Shown: positions 1 to 8,362 of the stretch, piece after piece
Layout: the number at the start of each line of letters is the position of its first letter
How positions within the stretch are numbered: the first letter of the stretch is position 1
Assembly (NCBI GenBank): GCA_025925615.1
Contig: JAICLN010000024.1
Span: forward strand, 1 to 19,323
Direction: 5' to 3'
DNA: 19,323 nucleotides
DNA from: Actinomycetospora sp.
Lineage (GTDB): Bacteria; Actinomycetota; Actinomycetes; Mycobacteriales; Pseudonocardiaceae
Notes under the pieces: generated by a model
Database searches by the model: none
Seen by the model: the letters and a program-made list of their open reading frames with translations, nothing else
Told to the model about the DNA's origin: nothing
Made by a program: the position numbers and the translations under genes

Positions 1-581
1 ATCTTCGTGTGCACGAAGCCCGGGCGGACGATCGTCACGCCGATCCCGTCGCCGCGCAGCGCCTCGGTGAGGCCGGTGTAGAAGGCGTCCATCCCGGCCT
101 TCGTCGAGCCGTAGACGAAGTTGGAGCGACGGGCCCGCTCCCCGGCCACGCTCGAGAGCGCCAGGATGCGGCCGTGGCCCTGGCGGCGGAACTCCGCGGC
201 GAGCGCGACGCCAACCGAGACCGCGGCCACGTAGTTCACCTCGGCGAGCTCGACCGCGACGTCGATGTCCTGCCAGGCCGTCTCCTGGTCCCCGAGCAGA
301 CCGAACGCGACCACGGCCACGTCGATGTCGCCGCCCGCGAACGCCTTGCGCACGGCCTCGGTGTGCACCGCGGCGTCCTTGGCGTCGAACTCGAGCGTCT
401 CGACGTGCCCGCCCGCGCGGGACAGGCGTGCGGCCGCGTCGGCGAGGCGCGTCGACTGGCGCCCGGCCAGCACGATGCGGACCGGCCCGCCCTCGAGGTA
501 GCGCTCGGCGATCGCCAGGCCGATCTCGGAGGTGCCCCCCAGCAGGAGCAGGGACGACGGGTGGCCGACGGCGTCGATCAT
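1..581 (-). CDS. dprE2: Decaprenylphosphoryl-2-keto-ribose reductase DprE2 (3' end missing)
   Basis: Short-chain dehydrogenase that reduces decaprenylphosphoryl-2-keto-ribose to decaprenylphosphoryl-arabinose, the second half of the DprE1/DprE2 epimerisation supplying the arabinan donor. The 193 visible residues show the N-terminal nucleotide loop GGTSEIG (15-21), the NYVAAVSVG region, SS at 143-144 and the catalytic pair Tyr157/Lys161 in YGSTKAG, followed by VRPGFVHTK at the window edge. The order and wording match mycobacterial DprE2 (Rv3791). The C-terminal quarter lies outside the window. I chose the ATG at 579-581 because AGGA sits six bases upstream and the resulting N-terminus (MIDAVG) matches the family; an ATG five codons earlier (594-596) has no ribosome site. 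It follows dprE1 after about 60 nt, so the two are almost certainly cotranscribed. Confidence 0.95.
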   Translation of the reverse strand, partial: MIDAVGHPSSLLLLGGTSEIGLAIAERYLEGGPVRIVLAGRQSTRLADAAARLSRAGGHVETLEFDAKDAAVHTEAVRKAFAGGDIDVAVVAFGLLGDQETAWQDIDVAVELAEVNYVAAVSVGVALAAEFRRQGHGRILALSSVAGERARRSNFVYGSTKAGMDAFYTGLTEALRGDGIGVTIVRPGFVHTK

Positions 582-642
582 GGTGGTTCCTGTCATCGGG
601 TGTCAGTCTTCGGGTGGAGCTGCAGGTCAGGACGCCGAGGGG

Positions 643-2058
643 TTACGACGTGAGCGCGAGGCGGCGGCCCATGTCGGAGGCGAACACGCCGTCCGGGTCC
701 ACCGTGTCGCGGACCTTGCGCCATTCGTCGAGCCGCGGGTACATCGCCGCGAACGTCCCGGCGTCGGTCCGCGAGTCCTTCGCGGTGTAGAGCCGCCCGC
801 CCATCGCGAGCACGCGCTCGTCGAGCCCGCGGCAGAAGCGCCCGAGCCCGTCGACGATCGGGAAGTCGACGCAGATGTTCCAGCCCGGCATCGGGAAGGA
901 CAGCGGCGCGCGGTTGCCCTCGCCGAACTTCTTGAAGACGTTGAGGAACGAGACGTGCCCCGACGCCGCGATGTCTGCGATGATCGAGCGGAACTCGGCC
1001 TCGGCCGCCAGCGGCACGATGAACTGGTACTGCAGGAAGCCCTTCGAGCCGTAGGCGCGATTCCAGTCCCCGAACAGGTCCAGCGGGTGGTAGAAGGCCG
1101 TCAGGTTCTGGATCTGGCCCCGCTTGTTCTTCGTCTTGCGGTAGTAGAGCTCGCCGATCGCGGAGAACGAGAGCTTGTTCGCCAGCCCGTTGGGGAAGAC
1201 GTCGGGGAGGTCCAGCAGCGTCGGCGCGTCGAACTTGAGCGGGTCGCGGCGCAGCTTCTCGGGCAGCTCGTCGAGCCGGGCCAGCGAGCCGCGACCGAGG
1301 GCGGCGCGGCCGAGCTTGGGGCCCGTCGAGATCGAGTCGAACCAGGCGGAGGAGTAGTCGTAGGCCTCGTCGGAGCCGTCGGAGAAGCGCTCGATCGTCT
1401 CGTCGAGGTTCGCGGTGCGCTCGGTGTCGGCGACGAAGTAGGCCGTCTCGGTCTTCGTCATCCGCACGGTCGCCCGCAGGATGATCCCGGTCAGGCCGAT
1501 GCCGCCCACCGTCGCCCAGAACAGCTCGGAGTCCGGTCCCTCGGGCTCGAGCCGGCGGACGTCCCCGGACGCGGTGAGCAGGTCCATCGACGCGACGTGG
1601 TCGCCGAAGCTGCCCGCGCTGTGGTGGTTCTTGCCGTGGATGTCGTTGGCGATCGCGCCGCCGATGGTGACCTGGCGCGTACCGGGCAGCACCGGGACCC
1701 ACAGCCCGAACGGCAGCGCGACCCGCATGAGGCGGTCGAGCGATACGCCCGCGTCGAGGTCGACGAGGCCGGTCCCGGCGTCGACCGCGTGGATGCGGTC
1801 GCGCGAGGTCATGTCGACGACGAGGCCGCCCGCGTTCTGCGCGGTGTCGCCGTACGAGCGGCCGAGGCCGCGGGCGATCACGCCGCGCGAGCCCGCCGTC
1901 GTGAGCGTCTCGGCGAGGCGGTCGGTCGAGGTGACCTCCTCGCCGGACAGCACGGTGGCCCGGCTCGGCGCGGTCCGGGCCCAGCCGACCAGGGTCTTCA
2001 CGGAGCGTGGCATCGCTGTCGAGGCTAGCGCGCGACGCTGCGTGGCCTGCTCCGGCAT
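643..2058 (-). CDS. dprE1: Decaprenylphosphoryl-beta-D-ribose 2-oxidase DprE1
   Basis: FAD-dependent oxidase that converts decaprenylphosphoryl-ribose to the 2-keto intermediate reduced by DprE2. 471 aa, close to mycobacterial DprE1 (about 460) with a slightly longer N-terminus. FAD-binding landmarks are GRSYGD (67-71, Tyr69) and [11 protein letters not shown] (His141). The substrate-site cysteine of the [10 protein letters not shown] motif is Cys396 (codon 871-873), equivalent to Cys387 that benzothiazinones modify in M. tuberculosis, and Lys427 in YTAKDSR corresponds to Lys418. The start ATG directly follows the TAG stop of emb3 (TAGATG), with GGGGAG six bases upstream, which indicates translational coupling. 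An internal ATG at codon 16 has no ribosome site and is less likely. Identification is very secure because near-identical motif blocks run through the whole length. Confidence 0.97.
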   Translation of the reverse strand: MPEQATQRRALASTAMPRSVKTLVGWARTAPSRATVLSGEEVTSTDRLAETLTTAGSRGVIARGLGRSYGDTAQNAGGLVVDMTSRDRIHAVDAGTGLVDLDAGVSLDRLMRVALPFGLWVPVLPGTRQVTIGGAIANDIHGKNHHSAGSFGDHVASMDLLTASGDVRRLEPEGPDSELFWATVGGIGLTGIILRATVRMTKTETAYFVADTERTANLDETIERFSDGSDEAYDYSSAWFDSISTGPKLGRAALGRGSLARLDELPEKLRRDPLKFDAPTLLDLPDVFPNGLANKLSFSAIGELYYRKTKNKRGQIQNLTAFYHPLDLFGDWNRAYGSKGFLQYQFIVPLAAEAEFRSIIADIAASGHVSFLNVFKKFGEGNRAPLSFPMPGWNICVDFPIVDGLGRFCRGLDERVLAMGGRLYTAKDSRTDAGTFAAMYPRLDEWRKVRDTVDPDGVFASDMGRRLALTS

Positions 2059-5000
2059 CTAGGACTCCCCGATCGACAGGGGACCAGGCGTCGTGAGCCC
2101 GGACTGCCCGACGTCGCGTCGGGTCACGGTCGGGGCGACCAGCGGCTCCGTCGGGACCCACCGCTCCAGGCTCGCGATGTCGGTCAGCGGCAGCCCCGGC
2201 AGGTAGACCGGGTAGCGGACCTGCGCCACGAGGGACCGCGCCGTCGTCCACGGCCCGCCCTGGGATGCGGTGTAGCTGATGTAGCCCGACTGCGCCTCGC
2301 TGCGCGCGTCGGTCGAGACCCGCCAGCCCGGGAGGGTCGCGATCCCGTCGCGCAACGGTGGGAACGGCGTGCACGGGAAGAGGAAGGCGCCGGGCCAGTC
2401 GACGGCGGCGGGCACCCCGGGTGGGAGGACCTGGGAGAACGGGACCGTCACGGGCAGGCGCGGCACCGTGAAGCCCTGGGTGGCCGGGGTGTCGGCGGCG
2501 CTGACCAGCCGGATCGCGGTGTGGGTCGACGCGAGCGCGGGGTCGAGGCGCAGGTCCCGGGCGCGGGGGGCGTCGACCGAGGCCGACGCGGAGAACTGTG
2601 TCGCGTCCTCGTCGAGCGGGACCCGGGTGACGTCGGTGACGGTGCCGTCGGGGCCCCGCGAGCCGAGCTCGGCGACGACGTCGCCGTGGGTCACCGGGCC
2701 GGTGAGGGTGACGACGATCGGCGTGTCCGGGCGCGCCGCGCGGGTCAGCGGCAGGCCGAACCACGCCGTGGTGACGCCGGGGCCGTGCCAGCCGGGGAGC
2801 GCGACGCCGGACATGGCCGCGGTGGGCAGCGGCGCGGGCCCGGGGTCGGCGGGCGTGAGCAGGCCGGCGGCGGGGTCGGCCTCGACGCGGAGCCGGTCGG
2901 CGATCCCGCACGAGCGCTCGTGCAGCGACTCGACCGAGTCCGAAGCGAGGGTGTAGGAGTCGCGGCGCTGCACCGCGGTGCGCGCGAACGAGAGCACCTC
3001 GATCGCGACGACGAGCACGACGACCGCGACGGCGAGGGTGGGGGCGATCCCGAGGAGCCTTCCCGCCGTGCAAGCGAAGCGTCGTTGCTTGCACCCAGTG
3101 GCAGGAAAGCCACGTTCTCGGTACAGGGTCCGACCGATCGCGATCACCGCGCACGCCACCGCGAGGACCACACCCAGCACCAGCACTGCGTCGGCGAACC
3201 GGATCCCGCCGAGCTGCGGCGAGATCGTCGACCACGTGATCGCGTAGCTGGAGATCCAGTGCCACTGGTTGAAGCCCGCGAGGGTGAGCCCCGAGGCGCC
3301 CGCCGCGAGCGCCACCGCCCACGCCGCCCGTCGCGGCGCCCGCTCGGCGTCGGCGGGCGCGCGCAGCCACGCGTCGAGGGCCAGCAGCGTCGTCGCCGTC
3401 CCGAGCACCGCGAACGCCCCGAAGTGATGGGTCCACTTGGTCGGCGTGAACGCGAGCGTCACGAACGAGAGCACGGTGGTGACGAGGATGCGGTGCGCGC
3501 GCGGCGAGCGCGGCACGCCCCGGACGAACGCGAGCGCACCGAGGGCGAGCGCGAGGAGCAGTACCGGCGCGCGGCGGCCGAGGTTGCCCTCGGCGTCGCC
3601 GACGGTGAGCAGCGACGTGTACCGGACGTACTCGTCGGTCCAGGGTCGGTCGCCGCCGATGAGCGTGCGGATGCCGACGGAGTCGAGCACCGACGCCCAG
3701 GTCTGGTCGGCGTAGACGAGGAGGAGCGTCAGCCCGAGCGCGGCGATCCCGACGACGGCGAGGGTCACGACGCCGAGCCGGTCGGCTTGCGCGAGGCGCA
3801 CCAGCGGGACGACCGCAGCCACGAGCGGCGCGAACGCCATCAGGCCGGTGGGCGTGACGGCGAGCGTGACCCCGGCGATCAGCAGCGCCACGATCAGCGG
3901 GGCCACCGACCGCCGCTCGAGCGCCCGTTCCACCAGCACGAGCACCGCCGTCGACCCGACGAGCACCCACGGTTCCGGCCGCACGCCGAGGTCGTAGGGG
4001 AGCCACCACGCGAGGTAGACGACGCCGGCGAGCCACGGCACGAGCCGGGGGAGCCGTTCGAGGCCGAGCTTCGGCAGGACGGCCCGCGAGAGCAGGAACC
4101 AGCCGGCGATCCCGAGCGCGGTGGCCGGCAGCCGGAGCCAGAACGGGGCCGGGTCGGCGCGGGCGATGAGCGCGAGGACGTCGTAGAACCAGCCGAACGG
4201 CGTCTCGGGGGAGTTCAGCCACCGGAAGACCGTGCCGACCTGGCCGTTCTGGGTCCGCGAGCGCACGATGCCCGCGATGTAGCCGTCGTCGACGGTCAGC
4301 GGGCCGATCACCTGCCACAGCAGCAGGCCGAGTACGACGCCGGCGTCGACGAGCCGTCGCGGGGCCGTCGACGAGGCGGATTTCCTCCCACTGGATGCAA
4401 GCAGTTCAGGGGAGCACGCCGATAGGGCGCCGCTGGCATCCCCGGGACGGCGACGGGCCAGGACCACCACGGCACCCAGCGCCACCGCGAACGCCACCAG
4501 CGCCACCACGCCCAGCGCGATCTTCAGCCCGGCCGCCGAGGTCTGGAACCGGGTGTCGGCCACGACCGAGAGCGACACCCCCGCCGCCGACGCCGCCCCG
4601 GTGAACGCCCCCGCCACGGCCGGCCGCGTGTCGCCGTCCACCCGCGCCACCGGCCGCGCCCCCGACGGCGCGTCCAGCGTCACCGTCGTCGAGGAGATCC
4701 CGCTGACCAGCCGCACGGTGCACGGCCCGCCCGGCAGCACGACCGGGGCCAGGTCGTGCCCGCCGACCGAGATCGCCACGACCCCGGGGGGACCCGCCGT
4801 CATCTTCAGGCCCTGCAGCGGCTCGGCCAGCGGGTCCGGGCGCGGCGGCGTCGTCGAGAGCAGCACCGTCCCGGGCGCGACCGCCCGGACGGCGTCGGAG
4901 CCGACCGACGCCGTCGTCGTCACCGGTTGGTAGGGCAGCATCGGGATCGCCGCGGGCGCCGGCGAGGTCGAGCCCGGCGCCGGCCACGAGTACGTGACGT

Positions 5001-5106
5001 CCGGCCGCGTCACCGGCGCGAAGGGGAACGCCAGGGCCGCGAGCACCGAGACCAGCCCGGCGAGCAGGGCCGTGAGGCGCAGCGTCCTCTCCGAAGTGCG
5101 TCTCAC
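2059..5106 (-). CDS. Emb-family arabinosyltransferase (emb3, EmbB-like)
   Basis: GT-C membrane glycosyltransferase that transfers arabinofuranose from decaprenyl-phosphoryl-arabinose to growing arabinan outside the membrane. 1015 aa. Domain order: TM1 (about 11-31), periplasmic N-domain (about 33-192), multi-TM core (about 195-710), and a soluble C-terminal carbohydrate-binding domain (about 730-1015). Catalytic DDGY is at 273-276, PETPFGWFY at 300-308 (Glu301) and TPTKWTHHFG at 554-563. The GTG start at 5106 overlaps the emb2 stop by four bases (GTGA). Its reading frame stays open far upstream inside emb2, but that part is antisense-like coding noise. Odd features: residues about 232-243 and 666-683 are encoded by two copies of a short inverted repeat and fall in cytoplasmic loops. 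The second loop reads GFPATGCKQRRFACTAGR, unlike the neighbouring Emb proteins. The EmbB/EmbC/EmbA assignment is inference. Confidence 0.93.
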   Translation of the reverse strand: MRRTSERTLRLTALLAGLVSVLAALAFPFAPVTRPDVTYSWPAPGSTSPAPAAIPMLPYQPVTTTASVGSDAVRAVAPGTVLLSTTPPRPDPLAEPLQGLKMTAGPPGVVAISVGGHDLAPVVLPGGPCTVRLVSGISSTTVTLDAPSGARPVARVDGDTRPAVAGAFTGAASAAGVSLSVVADTRFQTSAAGLKIALGVVALVAFAVALGAVVVLARRRPGDASGALSACSPELLASSGRKSASSTAPRRLVDAGVVLGLLLWQVIGPLTVDDGYIAGIVRSRTQNGQVGTVFRWLNSPETPFGWFYDVLALIARADPAPFWLRLPATALGIAGWFLLSRAVLPKLGLERLPRLVPWLAGVVYLAWWLPYDLGVRPEPWVLVGSTAVLVLVERALERRSVAPLIVALLIAGVTLAVTPTGLMAFAPLVAAVVPLVRLAQADRLGVVTLAVVGIAALGLTLLLVYADQTWASVLDSVGIRTLIGGDRPWTDEYVRYTSLLTVGDAEGNLGRRAPVLLLALALGALAFVRGVPRSPRAHRILVTTVLSFVTLAFTPTKWTHHFGAFAVLGTATTLLALDAWLRAPADAERAPRRAAWAVALAAGASGLTLAGFNQWHWISSYAITWSTISPQLGGIRFADAVLVLGVVLAVACAVIAIGRTLYRERGFPATGCKQRRFACTAGRLLGIAPTLAVAVVVLVVAIEVLSFARTAVQRRDSYTLASDSVESLHERSCGIADRLRVEADPAAGLLTPADPGPAPLPTAAMSGVALPGWHGPGVTTAWFGLPLTRAARPDTPIVVTLTGPVTHGDVVAELGSRGPDGTVTDVTRVPLDEDATQFSASASVDAPRARDLRLDPALASTHTAIRLVSAADTPATQGFTVPRLPVTVPFSQVLPPGVPAAVDWPGAFLFPCTPFPPLRDGIATLPGWRVSTDARSEAQSGYISYTASQGGPWTTARSLVAQVRYPVYLPGLPLTDIASLERWVPTEPLVAPTVTRRDVGQSGLTTPGPLSIGES
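3068..3094. repeat. 27-nt palindrome within emb3 repeat copy 1
   Basis: GTGCAAGC and GCTTGCAC are exact reverse complements around an 11-nt centre. The flanks CTTCCCGCC and GGCAGGAAAG can extend the stem across a 5-nt bulge (CCAGT), giving a hairpin of about 55 nt inside the coding region. Confidence 0.75.
3086..3108 (-). repeat. Short dispersed repeat, copy 1, inside emb3
   Basis: On the minus strand it begins TTTCCTGCCACTGG and continues GTGCAAGCA. It matches the copy at 4381-4403 at 21 of 23 positions, in opposite orientation. Encodes part of a cytoplasmic loop of Emb3. Confidence 0.75.
4381..4403 (+). repeat. Short dispersed repeat, copy 2, inside emb3
   Basis: TTTCCTCCCACTGG then ATGCAAGCA on the plus strand. 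Inverted relative to copy 1 and 1.27 kb away. It lacks the second palindrome arm, so it looks like a half element. Translated on the minus strand as part of the loop LLASSGRK. Confidence 0.75.
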
Positions 5107-8100
5107 CCGAGGTATTCGCGTCCCGAGTAGGCCTCCGTCGCCAGCGTCGGGAACCGGGTCAGGCCTCCGCGCTCGACGCGGTTGACGCTCAGGTCGTAGC
5201 CGTCCGTGGGGTGGTCGTAGACGATCCGGTCGACGTTGCCCCACTGCAGCGTCGGCGGGCCGCCCGGCGAGACCCCGGAGAAGATGCGCACCGTCGCCCA
5301 GGTCCGCTCGGACTGGACCATCGTGCCGCCCCACGACTCGTAGGTCGGGTTGGACAGGATGCCCTCCGGCGTGTTCTCGGCCGCAGACAGGCGCACCTGC
5401 GGCGTCGGCGCGATCCCGTGCCGCACCGCCACCTGGTCCACGCACGGCCACAGCACGGCCGAGAGCTGGTCGGCGAAGACCGGCACCGTCGACGACCCGT
5501 CCGGGCCGGTCAGGGTCTGCACAGGCTGCATCGCCGTGAGGTGCGGCGGCGCGACGGCGAGCGCGGTGTCCGGGCCGCCGACCTTGTCCTCGGCCACGAT
5601 CCGCACCGAGCTCGGGCGGTCCGCGGGCAGCAGCACCGGCACCTCCTGCCACTGGCGCGAGGTCAGGCCGGCGGCGGGGTTGACGGTGGTCGCGACGGTG
5701 CGGGTCGGCGCGGCCGCCGGGCCGTAGCCGAACTCGAGGACCACCCGCTGCTTGTCGGGGTCGTTGCCTGCGACGGGGACGACGACGTTGGTGGCCGGCG
5801 TCGGGTCGCCGGCGACGGCGGGGGGCAGCGGGTACCAGCCGGTGGTGAGCGAGCCGAGCCCCGTGCCGCCGGAGGTCCCGGGGTCCGCGGCCCCGCCGGT
5901 CGCCGGGTCGGTGACCGCGTCGTGCCACATCGTCGGGCCCGCGCCGGAGGGCGCCGGTCCGGGCGGGGGCACCGGGTCGGGGTCGGTCGGGCCGTTGCCG
6001 GGGGCGGTCAGCGCGAAGTCCCCGGTGCGGGTCTCGGGGGTGAGCGGCGCGCCCAGGTCGCGGGGGACGTCGGCCATCACGGTGACGGAGTTCGCGAGCT
6101 GGCACGGCTTCCCGGCCAGGGCCTGGAGCTGGGCGCCGGCCAACGTCCAGCCGGGTGACTGGACGATCGGCGCGTAGGCCATCACGGCGACCATGAGCAC
6201 GCCGAGCATGACGACCGCGGGTACGAGCACCGCGCGGTCCGGAGTCACCCCGTACGTGCTCCGGTGGTGCCGGCGACGCCACCACACGAACAGGCCGGCC
6301 AGCGCGGCGAGGCCGACCCACCACCAGAACTGCCGCAGGTACAGCGTCCCGATGTGCGGGGCGAGCAACTCCAGGTCGAGCATCGACAGGTCGGGGTCGA
6401 GGTGCTTGCCGAACGGCTGGCCCCGATCGGAGTACGGGTGCCAGGTGTTCGGCCCGGCGAACCCGAGCACGGTAGCGCCGGTCAGCAGGCCCACGCTCGC
6501 CGCGGTCACCAGGGCGCCGGGCCGGCGCGGGAGCGGCGTCTGCAGCATCGCGAGGGCCAGCAGCACCGTCCCCGGCGCGGCGATCGCGCCGAAGTGGTTC
6601 ACCCACTTCGTCGGGCCCAGCGCGAGCAGGCCGAGCGCGACCGCCGTCGTCACCGCCGTCGAGAGCGTGTACTCCCGGATCGGACCGCCGATCGGCCCGC
6701 GCCGCCCCGACCCGATGGACACGACGACCAGCAGCACGACGGTGAGGAGCACCGGCAGGCGCCGGCCCCAGGTCCCGGTCTCGATCAGGGTCCGGTAGTG
6801 CGCCCACTCCTCGTACCAGGGGAACGTCACGTAGTACCAGGAGTGCACGTCGGTGGCCTCGAGGACGTCGCCGAGGGTGGCGTCCCCGAAGCCGACCGGG
6901 ATCGCGATCGTCCCGGCCGCGATCACCGCGCCGACGACGCCGAGCCGCGTCCGCCAGCTCGCCGTCGTCAACCAGCGGTAGAGCCACGGCAGGAGGACGA
7001 CGACGGGTGCCGCGGCGACGAGGCCCCCCGGCGAGACCGTGACGGCGAGCGCCGCGGCCGCCGTCGCCGGGATCAGCGGCCCGACCGCCTCTCGCCGCCG
7101 CGCCACCTCGCAGAGCAGCATCACCGCCGCGAACAGCGGGACGATGAAGACCTCGGGCCGCAGCGCCATGCCGTAGGGCAGGAACCACGCGAGGTGCGCG
7201 CCGAGCAGCGTCCAGGGGACCCACGCGCGGCGGTCGATCCGCCCGAGCGCGGTGGCGAGCAGCGCCCGGAGCAGGAACCAGGTGAGCAGGCCCAGCAAGA
7301 GCGGCAGGATCCGCATCCAGAGCAGGCCCCAGCCCGGCGTGCCGAGGGCGTTCCCGAGGTGTCCCCAGACCGCCATGACGTACTGGCTGCCGACGAACGG
7401 GTTCTCCGTCGCGTCGAACATGTAGATCTGGTTGCCGATGAAGCCCGTGGGCGAGGCGTTGCGGGCCATCAGCAGGTACCACGAGTCGTCGTTCTGCACC
7501 GGCGACAGGACGACCCACGCGAGGCTCACGACGACGACGGCGGCGTCCGCCGGCGTCAGTCGGGGGCGGGTGCCGGCGCTTGGAGTGCCGCGCCACCGGC
7601 GGTAGGCGAGCACCAGCGTCGTCGCGAGCGCGATCGCGTGCAGGATCAGCAGCGTCAGCTTCAACGCGCTCGGCACCGAGGAGTACCGGTCGTCGGGATG
7701 GATGGTGGCGGTCAGGCCGGGGGTCCCGGTCGCGTCGGTGGCGAGCTCGGCGACCTGCGGGGCCTGCCCGGGGATGGACGCCAGCACCTGGCCGTCGCGG
7801 GTCAACGTCGTCGTCGTGCCGTCCGCGGTGATCCGGTAGGTGCAGGCCGTCAGCGGCAGGACCTCGTCGACGAGGGTGGCGCCGTCGCTGGTGACCGTGA
7901 CCCGACCGCCGGAGCTGGACACCGTCAGGCCCCGTCCGGGGGTGCCCGCCGTCGCCGGCTCGGTGCGCAGCGCGTCCCCGCCGGCGCGCAGCGCCTGGCA
8001 CGGCACGTCCGCGGTGATCGACAGCGGGCGGTAGGGCGTGAGCGGGACGCTGGTCGAGGCCGCGGGCTGACCCGCCTTGGGCCAGCTGACGACGGGGTCG

Positions 8101-8270
8101 TCCGCGGAGACCGGCGCGAACGGGATCGCGACGCCGAGCACCACGGTCAGTGCCGCGAGCGCGGCGAGGAACCAGCCGGACCGGACGCTCCACCGGGTCG
8201 GTCGGCGCGGCTCGTCCGGTTCGGCAGGACCCTCCGCGACGCGCGCAGGGGTGTCCTCGACGACGGCCAT
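5103..8270 (-). CDS. Emb-family arabinosyltransferase with diverged catalytic motifs (emb2, EmbA-like)
   Basis: 1055-aa member of the Emb family: TM1 at about 32-52, N-terminal periplasmic domain to about 200, multi-TM core to about 705, soluble C-terminal domain with a Pro/Gly-rich loop. The family dyad is kept (Asp261-Asp262) but in the altered setting NDDSWY, where the neighbours have DDGY. The Glu loop is ATENPFVGSQY (Glu289) instead of PEAPFGWFY. TKWVNHFG (554-561) has Asn558 where the other two have His, and the DQT motif is DAT (463-465). Divergence of this kind and the four-base overlap with emb3 suggest the EmbA-like partner of an Emb heterodimer. The ATG at 8268-8270 lies 8 nt after a TACCGT -10 element, so translation may be leaderless. 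First gene of the emb2-emb3-dprE1-dprE2 operon. Confidence 0.9.
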   Translation of the reverse strand: MAVVEDTPARVAEGPAEPDEPRRPTRWSVRSGWFLAALAALTVVLGVAIPFAPVSADDPVVSWPKAGQPAASTSVPLTPYRPLSITADVPCQALRAGGDALRTEPATAGTPGRGLTVSSSGGRVTVTSDGATLVDEVLPLTACTYRITADGTTTTLTRDGQVLASIPGQAPQVAELATDATGTPGLTATIHPDDRYSSVPSALKLTLLILHAIALATTLVLAYRRWRGTPSAGTRPRLTPADAAVVVVSLAWVVLSPVQNDDSWYLLMARNASPTGFIGNQIYMFDATENPFVGSQYVMAVWGHLGNALGTPGWGLLWMRILPLLLGLLTWFLLRALLATALGRIDRRAWVPWTLLGAHLAWFLPYGMALRPEVFIVPLFAAVMLLCEVARRREAVGPLIPATAAAALAVTVSPGGLVAAAPVVVLLPWLYRWLTTASWRTRLGVVGAVIAAGTIAIPVGFGDATLGDVLEATDVHSWYYVTFPWYEEWAHYRTLIETGTWGRRLPVLLTVVLLVVVSIGSGRRGPIGGPIREYTLSTAVTTAVALGLLALGPTKWVNHFGAIAAPGTVLLALAMLQTPLPRRPGALVTAASVGLLTGATVLGFAGPNTWHPYSDRGQPFGKHLDPDLSMLDLELLAPHIGTLYLRQFWWWVGLAALAGLFVWWRRRHHRSTYGVTPDRAVLVPAVVMLGVLMVAVMAYAPIVQSPGWTLAGAQLQALAGKPCQLANSVTVMADVPRDLGAPLTPETRTGDFALTAPGNGPTDPDPVPPPGPAPSGAGPTMWHDAVTDPATGGAADPGTSGGTGLGSLTTGWYPLPPAVAGDPTPATNVVVPVAGNDPDKQRVVLEFGYGPAAAPTRTVATTVNPAAGLTSRQWQEVPVLLPADRPSSVRIVAEDKVGGPDTALAVAPPHLTAMQPVQTLTGPDGSSTVPVFADQLSAVLWPCVDQVAVRHGIAPTPQVRLSAAENTPEGILSNPTYESWGGTMVQSERTWATVRIFSGVSPGGPPTLQWGNVDRIVYDHPTDGYDLSVNRVERGGLTRFPTLATEAYSGREYLG

Positions 8271-8278
8271 GACCTGGA

Positions 8279-8284
8279 ACGGTA
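8279..8284 (-). promoter_or_regulatory. -10 element of emb2 operon (leaderless)
   Basis: TACCGT on the minus strand, followed by exactly 8 nt and the emb2 ATG. The actinobacterial -10 consensus is TAnnnT with initiation 6-8 nt downstream, so the transcript would start at or next to the start codon. No convincing -35 is visible. Confidence 0.55.
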
Positions 8285-8348
8285 GCGACGCCGCGGTGTC
8301 GGTCCGGTGGGGGGCGTGGGCCGGTGGGGACGCCGTGGTCCGGGCTCG

Positions 8349-8354
8349 TACCCT
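8349..8354 (+). promoter_or_regulatory. -10 element of gtrA (leaderless)
   Basis: TACCCT followed by 8 nt and GTG at 8363. Same geometry as the divergent emb2 promoter 64 nt away. It helps choose the gtrA start. Confidence 0.5.
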
Positions 8355-8362
8355 CGGTGGTC

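Noticed and set aside
2013..2058. Internal ATG at codon 16 as the dprE1 start
   Set aside because: No ribosome site, whereas the upstream ATG abuts the emb3 stop and has GGGGAG at good spacing.
593..4318. Very long open frame on the minus strand overlapping dprE1 and emb3
   Set aside because: Arg/Pro/Ala-rich composition, no membrane or domain pattern, and out of frame with two clearly recognised genes. Typical antisense or off-frame openness of very GC-rich DNA. The same applies to 9434-12703, 2521-4425, 6264-8285, 9235-12216, 13942-15648 and 16338-17624.
3086..4403. Invertible phase-variation segment in emb3
   Set aside because: The inverted repeats are imperfect and short, no recombinase is in the window, and inversion would replace the catalytic core with nonsense. 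Kept only as a repeat-element observation.
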